Positions 24,187-31,169 are shown, counted from the first letter of the stretch. The stretch: DNA of 34,485 nucleotides from Selenomonas sp. oral taxon 126 (GCF_001683335.1 NZ_CP016201.1:2080017-2114501); one strand, 5' to 3'. Notes: a model not told the origin generated them from the letters alone. Made by a program: numbers and translations.

Positions 24187-25140
24187 ATGTGCACGCAGGT
24201 ATTGGTTGTTCTCGGCGGCGATCTGGACGAGGAACTCGTTCCGCTTTACAGACGTGCGGAGGAGGAGGGAACGCTTTCGATTGTCGGCTATGCAAGCTGC
24301 ACGGGACAGGGGCTTTCGATTGAGGGGTCTACGGAGACGGTGAGCGTGCAGCGCGTGCTTCTCTCCTGCTCGAAGCTCTATTCGATGATCGCGTATCTCA
24401 GGCAGTACGCACCCGAGATTCCGCGTGCAGCACTGCTTGATGGGCGTATTTTTCGGATGCCGGGACTGGACGTGCCGCGCCTCTTTGCAGAAAATATCGG
24501 CTATGCGCCGCTTCAGGCGGAACTTACGGATCAGGAAGAAGACTTTGTGGACGTGACACGGGCAGAGATTCCGCGCGTCTGGTCATATGGTTCGCGTACG
24601 GTCTCTCTCGGCGCAAAGAGTTATTTTGGCGGACGCATCGAATGGGGCTACCGCGGCGGGGCGCAGGAGGTGCGCGTCGGGAACTATACGTCCTTTGGTC
24701 CGCACGTTATTCTTGAGGTTGGACTAAATAATCAGCATGACTATCGCCGCGTTACCACGTACGATCCCGGCTGTATGGATTTTGATACGGAGGATTGGTG
24801 TCCCTCTCTGGGGTATAAGAGTTGTGCGGGGGGGGTACATATCGGCTCGGATGTTTGGATCGGACGCGGCAGCCACCTGAAAGCGGCGGGTGACAGTGGT
24901 ATCCTGACGATCGGGGATGGTGCTGTCATCGCAGCCGACAGTGTCGTTGTCAAGGATGTGCCTCCCTATGCCATTGTGGGCGGTAATCCCGCGCGCGTGA
25001 TAAAATATCGCTTCTCGCCGCCCGTTATCGAGGCGCTTTTGCAGCTGCGTTGGTGGGAGTGGCCGATCGAAAAGATCCATGAGAATTTGAAAGAAATGAA
25101 CGATCCTATCGCATTTTTGAAGAAGCATGGAATGCACTGA
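24187..25140 (+). CDS. Hexapeptide (CatB/XAT-like) acyltransferase with N-terminal extension
   Basis: This 317-residue protein has an uncharacterised N-terminal part of about 125 residues that starts with VLVVLGGDLDEELVPLY. A left-handed beta-helix acetyltransferase domain of the xenobiotic (CatB) type follows: VRVGNYTSFGPHVILEVG, catalytic His in NNQHDYRRVTTY, then VHIGSDVWIGRGSHLKA and IVGGNPARVIKYRF. It probably acylates an amino sugar, possibly the product of the aminotransferase encoded next. The ATG at 24187 follows GGGGG; a TTG one codon earlier is less likely. The N-terminal extension could bind the nucleotide sugar, as in NeuD proteins. Confidence 0.83.
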   Translation: MCTQVLVVLGGDLDEELVPLYRRAEEEGTLSIVGYASCTGQGLSIEGSTETVSVQRVLLSCSKLYSMIAYLRQYAPEIPRAALLDGRIFRMPGLDVPRLFAENIGYAPLQAELTDQEEDFVDVTRAEIPRVWSYGSRTVSLGAKSYFGGRIEWGYRGGAQEVRVGNYTSFGPHVILEVGLNNQHDYRRVTTYDPGCMDFDTEDWCPSLGYKSCAGGVHIGSDVWIGRGSHLKAAGDSGILTIGDGAVIAADSVVVKDVPPYAIVGGNPARVIKYRFSPPVIEALLQLRWWEWPIEKIHENLKEMNDPIAFLKKHGMH

Positions 25141-25182
25141 GGTTATCGCATACGTGCACATTGGATAGAGTGGAGGCAGGGC

Positions 25183-26286
25183 ATGAGCATCATGGTGACG
25201 CGGTCGTCGATGCCGCCGATGGAAGAGTATATCGCAGAGATCCGGGATATCTGGCAGTCACGATGGCTGACGAATATGGGCGTCAAGCATCAGGCATTTC
25301 AGGAGGCGCTGCAGGACTATATGCAGACGGAGCACGTCGAGCTGCTCGTCAATGGTCATATGGCGCTCGAACTCACGCTGCAGGCGATGAATCTCACGGG
25401 CGAGGTCATTACGACGCCGTTCACGTTCGCCTCGACGACGCATGCCATCGTGCGCAATAATCTGATACCGATCTTTTGCGACATCAACGCAGATGACTAC
25501 ACGATGGATGTTGGAAAGCTCGAGGCGCTGATTACCGACCGCACCTCTGCAATCCTCCCCGTTCATGTCTACGGCAACGTCTGCGCGGTGGAGGAGATCG
25601 AGCGCATTGCGAACAAATACGGAGTGAGGGTGATCTACGATGCGGCACACACCTTTGGTGAGCAGTACAAGGGGCGTGCCGTTGCAGACTACGGCGACGC
25701 TTCCTGTCTGAGCTTTCACGCAACAAAGGTCTTCCACACCATTGAGGGCGGCGCTGTTGTCTGCCACGACGCAGAGCTTGGACAGAAGCTCTGCGATCTC
25801 AAAAATTTCGGCATTCGCGATGCGGAGTGTGTCAACGCGATAGGCTCCAATGCAAAGATGAATGAATTCTGTGCGGCAATGGGACTTTGCAATCTGCGTC
25901 ATGTAGATGATGATATTGCGCAGCGGAAAGAGGTCGCGGAGCGCTATCGTGAGCGTCTGGAAGGCGTGAGCGGCGTGCAGCTGAATCCGATCCGCGCAGA
26001 TGTCACGCCGAACTACGCCTATTTCCCCGTCGTGTTCCATGAAGAGGAGTTCGGCAGTACGCGCAATGAGGTGTATGATGCGCTGCAGCGTGCAGGTATT
26101 TACAGCAGAAAGTATTTCTATCCATTGACGAATACGTTTGAATGCTTCCACGGGAAGTATGATGTGGAGCAGACGCCGGTTGCGCGTCATATTGCAAATC
26201 GCGTCCTGACACTGCCGCTCTATGCGGACTTGGAGCCGGAAACGGTGGATCGCATATGTGACGTGATTATTTCTTGTAGTGCATGA
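25183..26286 (+). CDS. DegT/DnrJ/EryC1 aminotransferase, VioA-like
   Basis: This 367-residue PLP enzyme is of the sugar aminotransferase family. Lys182 in SFHATKVFHTIEGG should hold the PLP, and Asp153 in IYDAAHTFGE contacts the pyridine nitrogen. The start, MVTRSSMPPMEEYIAEI with SRWLTNMG, recalls VioA and FdtB, which aminate dTDP-4-keto-6-deoxyglucose. The ATG at 25183 follows TGGAGGCAGGG. This is the last gene of the operon. A dTDP-sugar substrate would fit the RmlA-like regulator upstream; amination of the transketolase product is the alternative. Catalytic residues are intact. Confidence 0.87.
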   Translation: MSIMVTRSSMPPMEEYIAEIRDIWQSRWLTNMGVKHQAFQEALQDYMQTEHVELLVNGHMALELTLQAMNLTGEVITTPFTFASTTHAIVRNNLIPIFCDINADDYTMDVGKLEALITDRTSAILPVHVYGNVCAVEEIERIANKYGVRVIYDAAHTFGEQYKGRAVADYGDASCLSFHATKVFHTIEGGAVVCHDAELGQKLCDLKNFGIRDAECVNAIGSNAKMNEFCAAMGLCNLRHVDDDIAQRKEVAERYRERLEGVSGVQLNPIRADVTPNYAYFPVVFHEEEFGSTRNEVYDALQRAGIYSRKYFYPLTNTFECFHGKYDVEQTPVARHIANRVLTLPLYADLEPETVDRICDVIISCSA

Positions 26287-26292
26287 AGTTAA

Positions 26293-26452
26293 GGAAGCAC
26301 TGATAAATTCAGCACCGCTATCTTAGCGCATCTTTTTTGCCCGTACAACGCCTGCAAATCCTCCACATAGCCTTTGCTATGCGTCCGGTTTTCCTCCTAG
26401 TTCGGACGAAAAAATCTACGCCAATCTGAGGGTCTATTTTATCAGCGATTCC
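26293..26452. repeat. MITE-like repeat, copy C
   Basis: This 160-bp element has the same orientation and ends as copy A (GGAAGCACTGATAAA to TTTATCAGCGATTCC) and differs from it mainly in two short stretches near the centre and the right end. It begins seven bases after the aminotransferase stop. Flanks TTAA and TTGA resemble a degenerate target duplication. It is inverted relative to copy B. Confidence 0.8.
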
Positions 26453-26482
26453 TTGAAATTCAAAATTGAGGGGGAGACTGAC

Positions 26483-26511
26483 TTGAAAAGCGCCTCCGAA
26501 GGATGTATAAT
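26483..26511 (+). promoter_or_regulatory. Sigma-A promoter with no gene downstream
   Basis: TTGAAA (26483-26488) and TATAAT (26506-26511) are separated by exactly 17 bp, a near-consensus promoter. No open reading frame with a ribosome binding site follows on this strand; a terminator begins about 35 bp after the predicted start at 26518. Confidence 0.65.
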
Positions 26512-26517
26512 CCTTGT

Positions 26518-26590
26518 GTAAAATTTGGTTGTTCATACCCTTATTTTACGCTAGTTCTCGGTGTTTGAAAATACCGGGAACTATTTTTTT
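26518..26590 (+). ncRNA. Candidate small RNA of about 70 nt
   Basis: Between the near-consensus promoter at 26483-26511 and the terminator at 26553-26590 lies a transcript of about 70 nt without an ORF of its own. Its 5' part can fold as GTAAAAT (26518-26524) with ATTTTAC (26543-26549), leaving an 18-nt loop. The 3' hairpin is the terminator. I match it to no known RNA family. Expression is inferred only from the promoter and terminator signals. Confidence 0.4.
26553..26590 (+). terminator. Rho-independent terminator
   Basis: AGTTCTCGGT (26553-26562) pairs with ACCGGGAACT (26573-26582) through one G-U pair, followed by A and seven T. It would end the candidate small RNA and any read-through from the long operon. 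Confidence 0.85.
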
Positions 26591-26597
26591 GCGCAAC

Positions 26598-26639
26598 AAA
26601 AAAGGCTGTTGCACGAACAGACTCGTGCAACAGCCCCTT
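26598..26639 (-). terminator. Strong, possibly bidirectional terminator of the small acidic protein gene
   Basis: A perfect 13-bp stem, GGCTGTTGCACGA (26604-26616) with TCGTGCAACAGCC (26623-26635), has a 6-nt loop. On the minus strand it is followed by six T, so it ends the gene at 26659-26892. The CCTTTT on the plus strand gives a weaker T run that may also stop plus-strand transcripts. Confidence 0.88.
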
Positions 26640-26658
26640 TTGGGCTGGTGGCTTAGTA

Positions 26659-26892
26659 TTACTCGGTCCATTCCTCGTAGTAGTTGCCATCCGCATCCTC
26701 TACATGAACCGCATAGTTGCCGTCCTCGTCCGCGACTGCAACAGCGACGTTGCCGTCATCGTCTACCTCAGCATAGACGTAGTTGCCGTCCTCGTCATAG
26801 CCCTCGTACGCATCAGCAGAGGCGACACCCATCGTGCCGAGCATGAATGCACAGGAAGCCATGACTGCAAACGCCTTCATCCATTTCTTCAT
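26659..26892 (-). CDS. Small acidic secreted protein with four DGN repeats
   Basis: This 77-residue protein has a clear signal peptide (MKKWMKAFAVMASCAFMLG, cleavage probably after ASA). The mature part of about 50 residues holds four imperfect repeats of 11-13 residues built on D-x-D-G-N-Y: DEDGNYVYAEV, DDDGNVAVAV, DEDGNYAVHV, DADGNYYEEW. The D-x-D-G pattern could bind calcium, but this is inferred. AAGGAGAG precedes the ATG. It has its own promoter with a putative LytTR operator (26934-27002) and its own terminator. I do not recognise the family; an exported peptide or wall-bound protein is possible. Confidence 0.8.
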   Translation of the reverse strand: MKKWMKAFAVMASCAFMLGTMGVASADAYEGYDEDGNYVYAEVDDDGNVAVAVADEDGNYAVHVEDADGNYYEEWTE

Positions 26893-26933
26893 AAAAATCT
26901 CTCCTTTTATGCAATATGATTACCGCTGGAAAC

Positions 26934-27002
26934 ATTATTGCAAAACGGCGGGAAGATTGCAATAGATTTACAGAAAGTGATACAATCATACAGGAAAGTG
27001 AT
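26934..27002 (-). promoter_or_regulatory. Promoter with LytTR-type operator, small acidic protein gene
   Basis: Read on the minus strand, two identical half-sites ATCACTTT (27002-26995 and 26981-26974) start 21 bp apart. Eleven bases later comes -35 TTGCAA (26962-26957), then a 17-bp spacer and -10 AATAAT (26939-26934). Direct repeats of about 9 bp with 12 bp between are the usual target of LytTR regulators such as AgrA and AlgR. The same layout occurs at 29257-29325. Confidence 0.75.
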
Positions 27003-27007
27003 GTACT

Positions 27008-28369
27008 TTACAAGTCATTATCCGTATGTTCGGGAATCGGCAGATGGATCAGGATGCTGAACCAGCCGTCTTTCTGCTTGGCGTAGTATTCCGCATCGTA
27101 TTTTTCTGCGAATAGGAGGACGGAGCGTATGCCGTAGCCATGTTCGGCAGATTCTTGTGCTCGTTTGGGCAGTCCGTCTGCCGAGAGTTTGACGCGATGA
27201 GAGCAGCGGTTTTCGATGGACAGGAATATGCTGCCATTGGGCGCACGCGCCCGCACGCGGATGCCGCGCAGCAGCTCCTCCTCGCTCTCCTCTGCATGTA
27301 TGGCGTTCTCGAGGAGGTTGCAGAGGACAAGCGAGAGATCAATTTCGGCTGCAAACGAATTCGGCAGGTCGATCTTGACATCGATCGGGATGTTTTTTTC
27401 GCGCGCCTGTTGGACGTAGACGGAAAGCGCTGCGTCGATCATGGGATTTTCGGCAAAGTGTTCAACACGGGTGGCGTCGATCTGGTAGCTGAGACTGGAT
27501 ATGAGCTGCATGGCGGCCTCGTCCTCTCCGCGCGAGATGAGGTCGGCAAGCATTTTGACATTGTGTCGGAGGTCGTGCCGGACAATGGCAAGACGTGCCT
27601 GTTTGTCCTGCATGGAGCGCGTATAGGTGCCGAAGGCGTTCATACGGCGCAGGAGGGCAAGATTGCGCTCGGTCGCCGCCGCCTGCGTGAGGATGTACTC
27701 GAGTCCGCGCCACGCCGTGAGAGCGATAAATATGCCCGAGGCAAAAAAGGCAAGGCGCGGAAGGAAGTACTGGATGGCAAGTGCTTTATCACCGAGGGAG
27801 TAGTACGACTCGTGAAAGATGATGAGGAGGGGCAGCGGGGAGATGTAGTGCCAGAAGCGATCCGTACTGATGCTGGCAAACCGCAGGAAGATCTGTCGGA
27901 AGAAGGGGAGGACAATGGGAAAGACGGAGAGATAGAGAGTGAGATAGATGACAGAGTAGAGCTTAAAATGCCGGAAGAAGTCGTCACCGTCGATGATGAG
28001 AAGGGTGATGGCGACGGCAAAGGTGCTGAGTGTTCCTGCGAGGATCTGCTGTATGCCCAAAATAAAGAAATGCTGTGCGACATAGGGGCGGATGAGGATC
28101 AGATTGAGGATAAAATACGGGGTATAGCCGAAGAATAACCACATAATCTTGAAGGTTGGAAAATTGAATGGGATGATCCCGCCGTAAAAGAGGGCAAGGG
28201 AGATTGTAATCTCAAGAAAAAAGATGATGGCATAGCCCTGCAGGAGATGATTCCGTGTACGCGCATCGAGCACAGGACGAAAGGGGAGATAGCGCAGGTA
28301 GACGGATGGCAGCAGGGAAACGATGAGCAGCGAGGTCGAGATTGCGATATTGAGATAATATTCCATCAC
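27008..28369 (-). CDS. GHKL sensor histidine kinase, LytTR-system partner
   Basis: This 453-residue protein has about six or seven membrane segments in the first 235 residues and a cytoplasmic C-terminal kinase. The phospho-accepting His is in AIVRHDLRHNVKMLADLI. The ATP-binding domain shows the N box CNLLENAIHA and the G2-type loop EHGYGIRSVLLFA, typical of the AgrC/VirS-like group. The start is GTG 28369 (or ATG 28366) with GGAAGGA upstream. It is transcribed away from the response regulator at 28475. The signal is unknown; membrane-only sensors of this group often detect peptides. Confidence 0.88.
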   Translation of the reverse strand: MMEYYLNIAISTSLLIVSLLPSVYLRYLPFRPVLDARTRNHLLQGYAIIFFLEITISLALFYGGIIPFNFPTFKIMWLFFGYTPYFILNLILIRPYVAQHFFILGIQQILAGTLSTFAVAITLLIIDGDDFFRHFKLYSVIYLTLYLSVFPIVLPFFRQIFLRFASISTDRFWHYISPLPLLIIFHESYYSLGDKALAIQYFLPRLAFFASGIFIALTAWRGLEYILTQAAATERNLALLRRMNAFGTYTRSMQDKQARLAIVRHDLRHNVKMLADLISRGEDEAAMQLISSLSYQIDATRVEHFAENPMIDAALSVYVQQAREKNIPIDVKIDLPNSFAAEIDLSLVLCNLLENAIHAEESEEELLRGIRVRARAPNGSIFLSIENRCSHRVKLSADGLPKRAQESAEHGYGIRSVLLFAEKYDAEYYAKQKDGWFSILIHLPIPEHTDNDL

Positions 28370-28387
28370 GGTGAAGCGTCCTTCCAG

Positions 28388-28416
28388 TTTTCATTACACT
28401 TCTTTTGTGATATTAT
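28388..28416 (+). promoter_or_regulatory. Possible promoter of the response regulator gene
   Basis: An extended -10 TGATATTAT (28408-28416) lies 17 bp after a weak -35 TTTTCA (28388-28393). It overlaps the kinase promoter on the opposite strand, so the two genes may compete for polymerase. Confidence 0.4.
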
Positions 28417-28440
28417 ACGATGAGATGAAAAACTCGTCAA
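28412..28440 (-). promoter_or_regulatory. Promoter of the histidine kinase gene
   Basis: On the minus strand TTGACG (28440-28435) and TATAAT (28417-28412) are 17 bp apart, a near-consensus promoter reading into the kinase gene. No LytTR-like half-sites are seen in this intergenic region, so the kinase does not look autoregulated by this motif. Confidence 0.7.
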
Positions 28441-28474
28441 ATGTATGGGAATAATGGAGAGAAAGAGGAAGCGT

Positions 28475-29206
28475 ATGCATATCGCTATTTTGGACGATGA
28501 GCCGGAGGTATGCACTGCAGTGCGTGTGTATCTCATGGAGATGCTTGAAAAATACTGGGCAGAGAAGGCTGTGCATGCCGAGATTGCCGTCTTTCATACG
28601 GCGGAATCCCTGCTTGCGGCGTTCGAGAACAGTTCATACGATCTCCTGCTGCTCGATATCCGCATGTCGGGGCTCGGCGGCATGGAGGCTGCGCGCCGCA
28701 TCCGTAGCGTGAATGCGGACGTGGGAATTATCTTCCTCACGAGTAGCGAGGAGTATCTGATGGAAGGCTACCGCGTCTTTGCGGACGGGTATTTCCTAAA
28801 GCCTGTGGGGGTGGATGAGGAGGCGTTCCGCGCTGCACTTGCGCGCGTGTTTGCGCGTCGTGAGAAGGCGGAAAAAGCGCTCTCGATGCAGTACAATGGA
28901 CGTTCGATCGAAATTGTCTTCGATAAGATCTTCTATGTCGATCTCGATGGCGGGCGGCTGCATATTGTCCTTGCGAAGCAGGGGCTGTGCTTTACACGTC
29001 CCTACACATACGAGTGGGCGTTGGAGCATCTGATGCACGACGGACGCTTCCTCGAGTGCTATCATCGCATTCTCGTCAATATGGACAAGATAGAGCGCAT
29101 GGAGAAGGAGGCGTTCGTGCTCACGAACGGCGCGCAGCTGCCCATCAGTCAGCGGCGACGCAGTGCAGTGCGGGCGGACTATATGCAGTATCTGCTCAAT
29201 AAATAG
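28475..29206 (+). CDS. LytTR family response regulator
   Basis: This 243-residue protein has a receiver domain (about 1-125) with acidic pocket residues in ILDDEPEV, the phospho-accepting Asp in LLLLDIRMSGLGG, and the conserved Lys in GYFLKPVGVDEE. The C-terminal LytTR DNA-binding domain runs from about 145 (IEIVFDKIFYVDLDGGRLHI ... CYHRILVNMDKIERM). The ATG at 28475 follows AGAGGAA; the frame is open to 28445, but that start lacks support. It is divergent from its kinase. Its likely targets are the two promoters with paired ATCACTTT sites that lie outside the kinase-regulator pair on either side. Confidence 0.9.
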   Translation: MHIAILDDEPEVCTAVRVYLMEMLEKYWAEKAVHAEIAVFHTAESLLAAFENSSYDLLLLDIRMSGLGGMEAARRIRSVNADVGIIFLTSSEEYLMEGYRVFADGYFLKPVGVDEEAFRAALARVFARREKAEKALSMQYNGRSIEIVFDKIFYVDLDGGRLHIVLAKQGLCFTRPYTYEWALEHLMHDGRFLECYHRILVNMDKIERMEKEAFVLTNGAQLPISQRRRSAVRADYMQYLLNK

Positions 29207-29256
29207 GAGTTATTCAGTATAGATGCAGATACTTTCAATTTATGTTCTCCAAATCC

Positions 29257-29325
29257 ATCACTTTCATGTAAGAAATCGTCACTTTCCGCAATTCTATTGT
29301 GGAAAGTCTTTTTTTTTGTAATAAT
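29257..29325 (+). promoter_or_regulatory. Promoter with LytTR-type operator, lipoprotein gene
   Basis: Half-sites ATCACTTT (29257-29264) and GTCACTTT (29278-29285) start 21 bp apart. Eleven bases later comes -35 TTGTGG (29297-29302), a 17-bp spacer and -10 AATAAT (29320-29325). Every spacing equals that at 26934-27002. The weak -35 suits an activated promoter. The predicted transcript has an 87-nt leader before the lipoprotein start. Confidence 0.75.
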
Positions 29326-29418
29326 TAGGACACGGAGAGAAGCGGGGATGCATCCGGCCGATTCATGGCCGCCGCGACTTTCCGAGTAATGTGTTCATTG
29401 CAAAGGAGAAGATGGATT

Positions 29419-30081
29419 ATGAGAAAGTTCATGGTTGCAAAGAAATTGCTCCTGCCGCTTGTCGCAATCCTCGCGACGTTCCTCATCGCGGGCTGCGGTG
29501 ACGACAAGCCGAAGGAGTCGGCGGACAAGGCGGTGCTCGCCTATGCTGAGCTCTATGCGTATGCGGATACGGACAAGCTCTCAGCGACGGGCATGACAAA
29601 GGAGCAGAAGGAACAGATCAGCAATGCGCTCCGCACGGAGACGGATGATATGTTCAAGAGCATGATGCTGACCGATGACAATGCCACTGCGATTACGGAT
29701 TACTACATCGCGGATCGCAAGGCGAACTTGGAGCTGAAGGCAAAGGTCAAGAAGGACGACTCCAAGAATCCCGTGGTCGAGCTGACGGCGACGCCGGTCG
29801 ACTCCAAGGGCGCGAGTGAGCTGATGGACAAGAACGAGGATCTCATCGCGATGGGCGTCTACATTGGTCTGGCACAGCAGCAGGGGCTTGATGTCCGCAC
29901 GGATCCCGTCTATCAGCAGGGAGCGATGAACTCGCTGCGCGCGATGATCGATGAGATTCCGTATGAGGCTGAAAAGACGCTCGATGTGACCTGCGAGCTT
30001 GTCAAGAGCGATGACGGCAAGGCACTCTACTGGGCACCGAAGGATCCGCAGGCAATCAAGAAGTTCCTCAACGGCGAGTAA
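29419..30081 (+). CDS. Lipoprotein of unknown function (DUF5105-like)
   Basis: This 220-residue protein begins with a lipoprotein signal peptide: MRKFMVAKKLLLPLVAILAT with lipobox LIAGC, so the mature protein is anchored by its cysteine. The rest is charged, mostly helical, and has the general look of DUF5105-type lipoproteins (AVLAYAELYAYADTDKLS near the start, PKDPQAIKKFL at the end). AAAGGAGAAG precedes the ATG at 29419. It lies behind a promoter with a LytTR-type operator, so it is probably controlled by the adjacent two-component system. The domain assignment is tentative. Confidence 0.8.
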   Translation: MRKFMVAKKLLLPLVAILATFLIAGCGDDKPKESADKAVLAYAELYAYADTDKLSATGMTKEQKEQISNALRTETDDMFKSMMLTDDNATAITDYYIADRKANLELKAKVKKDDSKNPVVELTATPVDSKGASELMDKNEDLIAMGVYIGLAQQQGLDVRTDPVYQQGAMNSLRAMIDEIPYEAEKTLDVTCELVKSDDGKALYWAPKDPQAIKKFLNGE

Positions 30082-30087
30082 GTTATA

Positions 30088-30115
30088 GGAATCACTGATA
30101 AAATATTTATCAGTG
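30088..30115. repeat. MITE end-only remnant forming a hairpin
   Basis: GGAATCACTGATAAA (30088-30102) matches the MITE terminal repeat. CACTGATAAA (30093-30102) pairs perfectly with TTTATCAGTG (30106-30115) over a 3-nt centre. It looks like two MITE ends joined after loss of the interior. It lies seven bases after the lipoprotein stop; without a T run it would be a weak terminator at best. Confidence 0.6.
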
Positions 30116-30173
30116 GGCTCGAAAATGGTGAGACTGTGAGCTTGGGAACGTAGGCATACAAGGGGGGGATTTC

Positions 30174-30563
30174 ATGGAAGAAAGCGCGGGAGCGGATGGA
30201 CGCGGCTTTACGGAATATGCGGTGGATGATGCGCCCTCGCAGACGGAGCGAATCCTTGCCGCAATCGCACAGGGCGCGTTCTTTGTCGGCGGGCTCGGTT
30301 ATTTCTTCGTCCCCTTTGTCCTCTGGATCATCATGCGGAAAAAATCCATGTTTGTCGCGCAGCATGCAAAGCAGGCATGGCTTTCGCAGTTCCTTGTTCT
30401 ACTCGGCTTCACACTCGCCTGTACCCTTGGTGCACTGCTGGATGATGCCGATCTCGCTGTGGCGCTGTGCTTTATCATCGGGTTTCCTTGGTTTCTCGGT
30501 GCCGTCTATGGGGTGGTCAAGGCTCTCATGGGTGAGTCTTGGCATTTTCCGGGACTCGGATGA
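30174..30563 (+). CDS. DUF4870-type membrane protein
   Basis: This 129-residue protein has a polar N-terminus of about 24 residues and three hydrophobic segments (about 28-53, 67-88, 93-115). The region AAIAQGAFFVGGLGYFFVPFV and then QHAKQAWLSQF matches the DUF4870/Tic20-like small membrane protein pattern. GGGGGGG lies six bases before the ATG at 30174. The role is not known. It does not overlap its neighbours, but shares the direction of the next gene. Confidence 0.72.
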   Translation: MEESAGADGRGFTEYAVDDAPSQTERILAAIAQGAFFVGGLGYFFVPFVLWIIMRKKSMFVAQHAKQAWLSQFLVLLGFTLACTLGALLDDADLAVALCFIIGFPWFLGAVYGVVKALMGESWHFPGLG

Positions 30564-30579
30564 GCATCCGCATGACATT

Positions 30580-30597
30580 GGGCAGGACTACCTGCCC
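30580..30597 (+). other. Perfect intergenic hairpin
   Basis: GGGCAGG (30580-30586) pairs with CCTGCCC (30591-30597) over a 4-nt loop, between two small membrane protein genes. It has no T run, so it is more likely an mRNA processing or stabilising hairpin than a terminator. Confidence 0.4.
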
Positions 30598-30654
30598 GGA
30601 AATTATATTGATACGTTGTACATCTACAGAACAATTTTTACAGGAGTGATTGAT

Positions 30655-30897
30655 ATGGGTAAGAAGAATACGATTGTGGCGGCGATTCTTGGCTTCTTCA
30701 TCTTGGGGCTGTTCTACAGCACGGGGTTGAATAAGAAGGGCGTCATCTCTGTTCTCGGACTGATGGTTGTAAGCTGGGTTGTGGCGAATTTCGTCAGTGC
30801 GGAGCTCGCTGCTATCGTCAACGTTGCCGGCGCATATCTCGGCTATCGGTGGGCGAGTGAGCACAATGCCGAGATCGATGGCGGTACGCCGGCATAA
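30655..30897 (+). CDS. Small membrane protein, 80 residues
   Basis: Two hydrophobic stretches (about 7-22 and 31-46) and a weaker third (about 49-65) suggest a two- or three-pass membrane protein. It starts with the basic MGKKNT and ends with a short polar tail. CAGGAGTGAT is a good ribosome binding site for the ATG at 30655, whereas the longer frame from 30196 is a shadow of the upstream gene. I do not recognise the family. A terminator follows at 30946. Confidence 0.7.
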   Translation: MGKKNTIVAAILGFFILGLFYSTGLNKKGVISVLGLMVVSWVVANFVSAELAAIVNVAGAYLGYRWASEHNAEIDGGTPA

Positions 30898-30945
30898 AGA
30901 CTGCATAACAGCAGTGCGTACTTTACGTAGGGCTGCAGTAGGAGG

Positions 30946-30989
30946 AGAGATTCCATTCGTCATATTTGGCGTTTGGAATCTCTTTTTTT
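30946..30989 (+). terminator. Rho-independent terminator
   Basis: AGAGATTCCA (30946-30955) pairs perfectly with TGGAATCTCT (30974-30983), with an 18-nt loop and a run of seven T. It ends the transcript of the small membrane protein genes. Confidence 0.85.
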
Positions 30990-31169
30990 CATGTTGTGAA
31001 AAGTTTTTAATTTTCAGCAGGAATCCAAGGCGTTTATAGCGAATTATCAATATAATTAAAATCTCATAATCGCTAACCAAGGCTTCATGCAGGCGCGGGA
31101 AGCGATTGTTTTTTATATTGGTATACTGCAATACCTATGGAGAATCATTAGAAGGAGAACGACCACGTT

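Noticed and set aside
27140-28138. 332-codon plus-strand frame, very rich in Glu, Asp and Gly
   Set aside because: It is the complement of the histidine kinase, whose H box, N box and membrane segments are clear.
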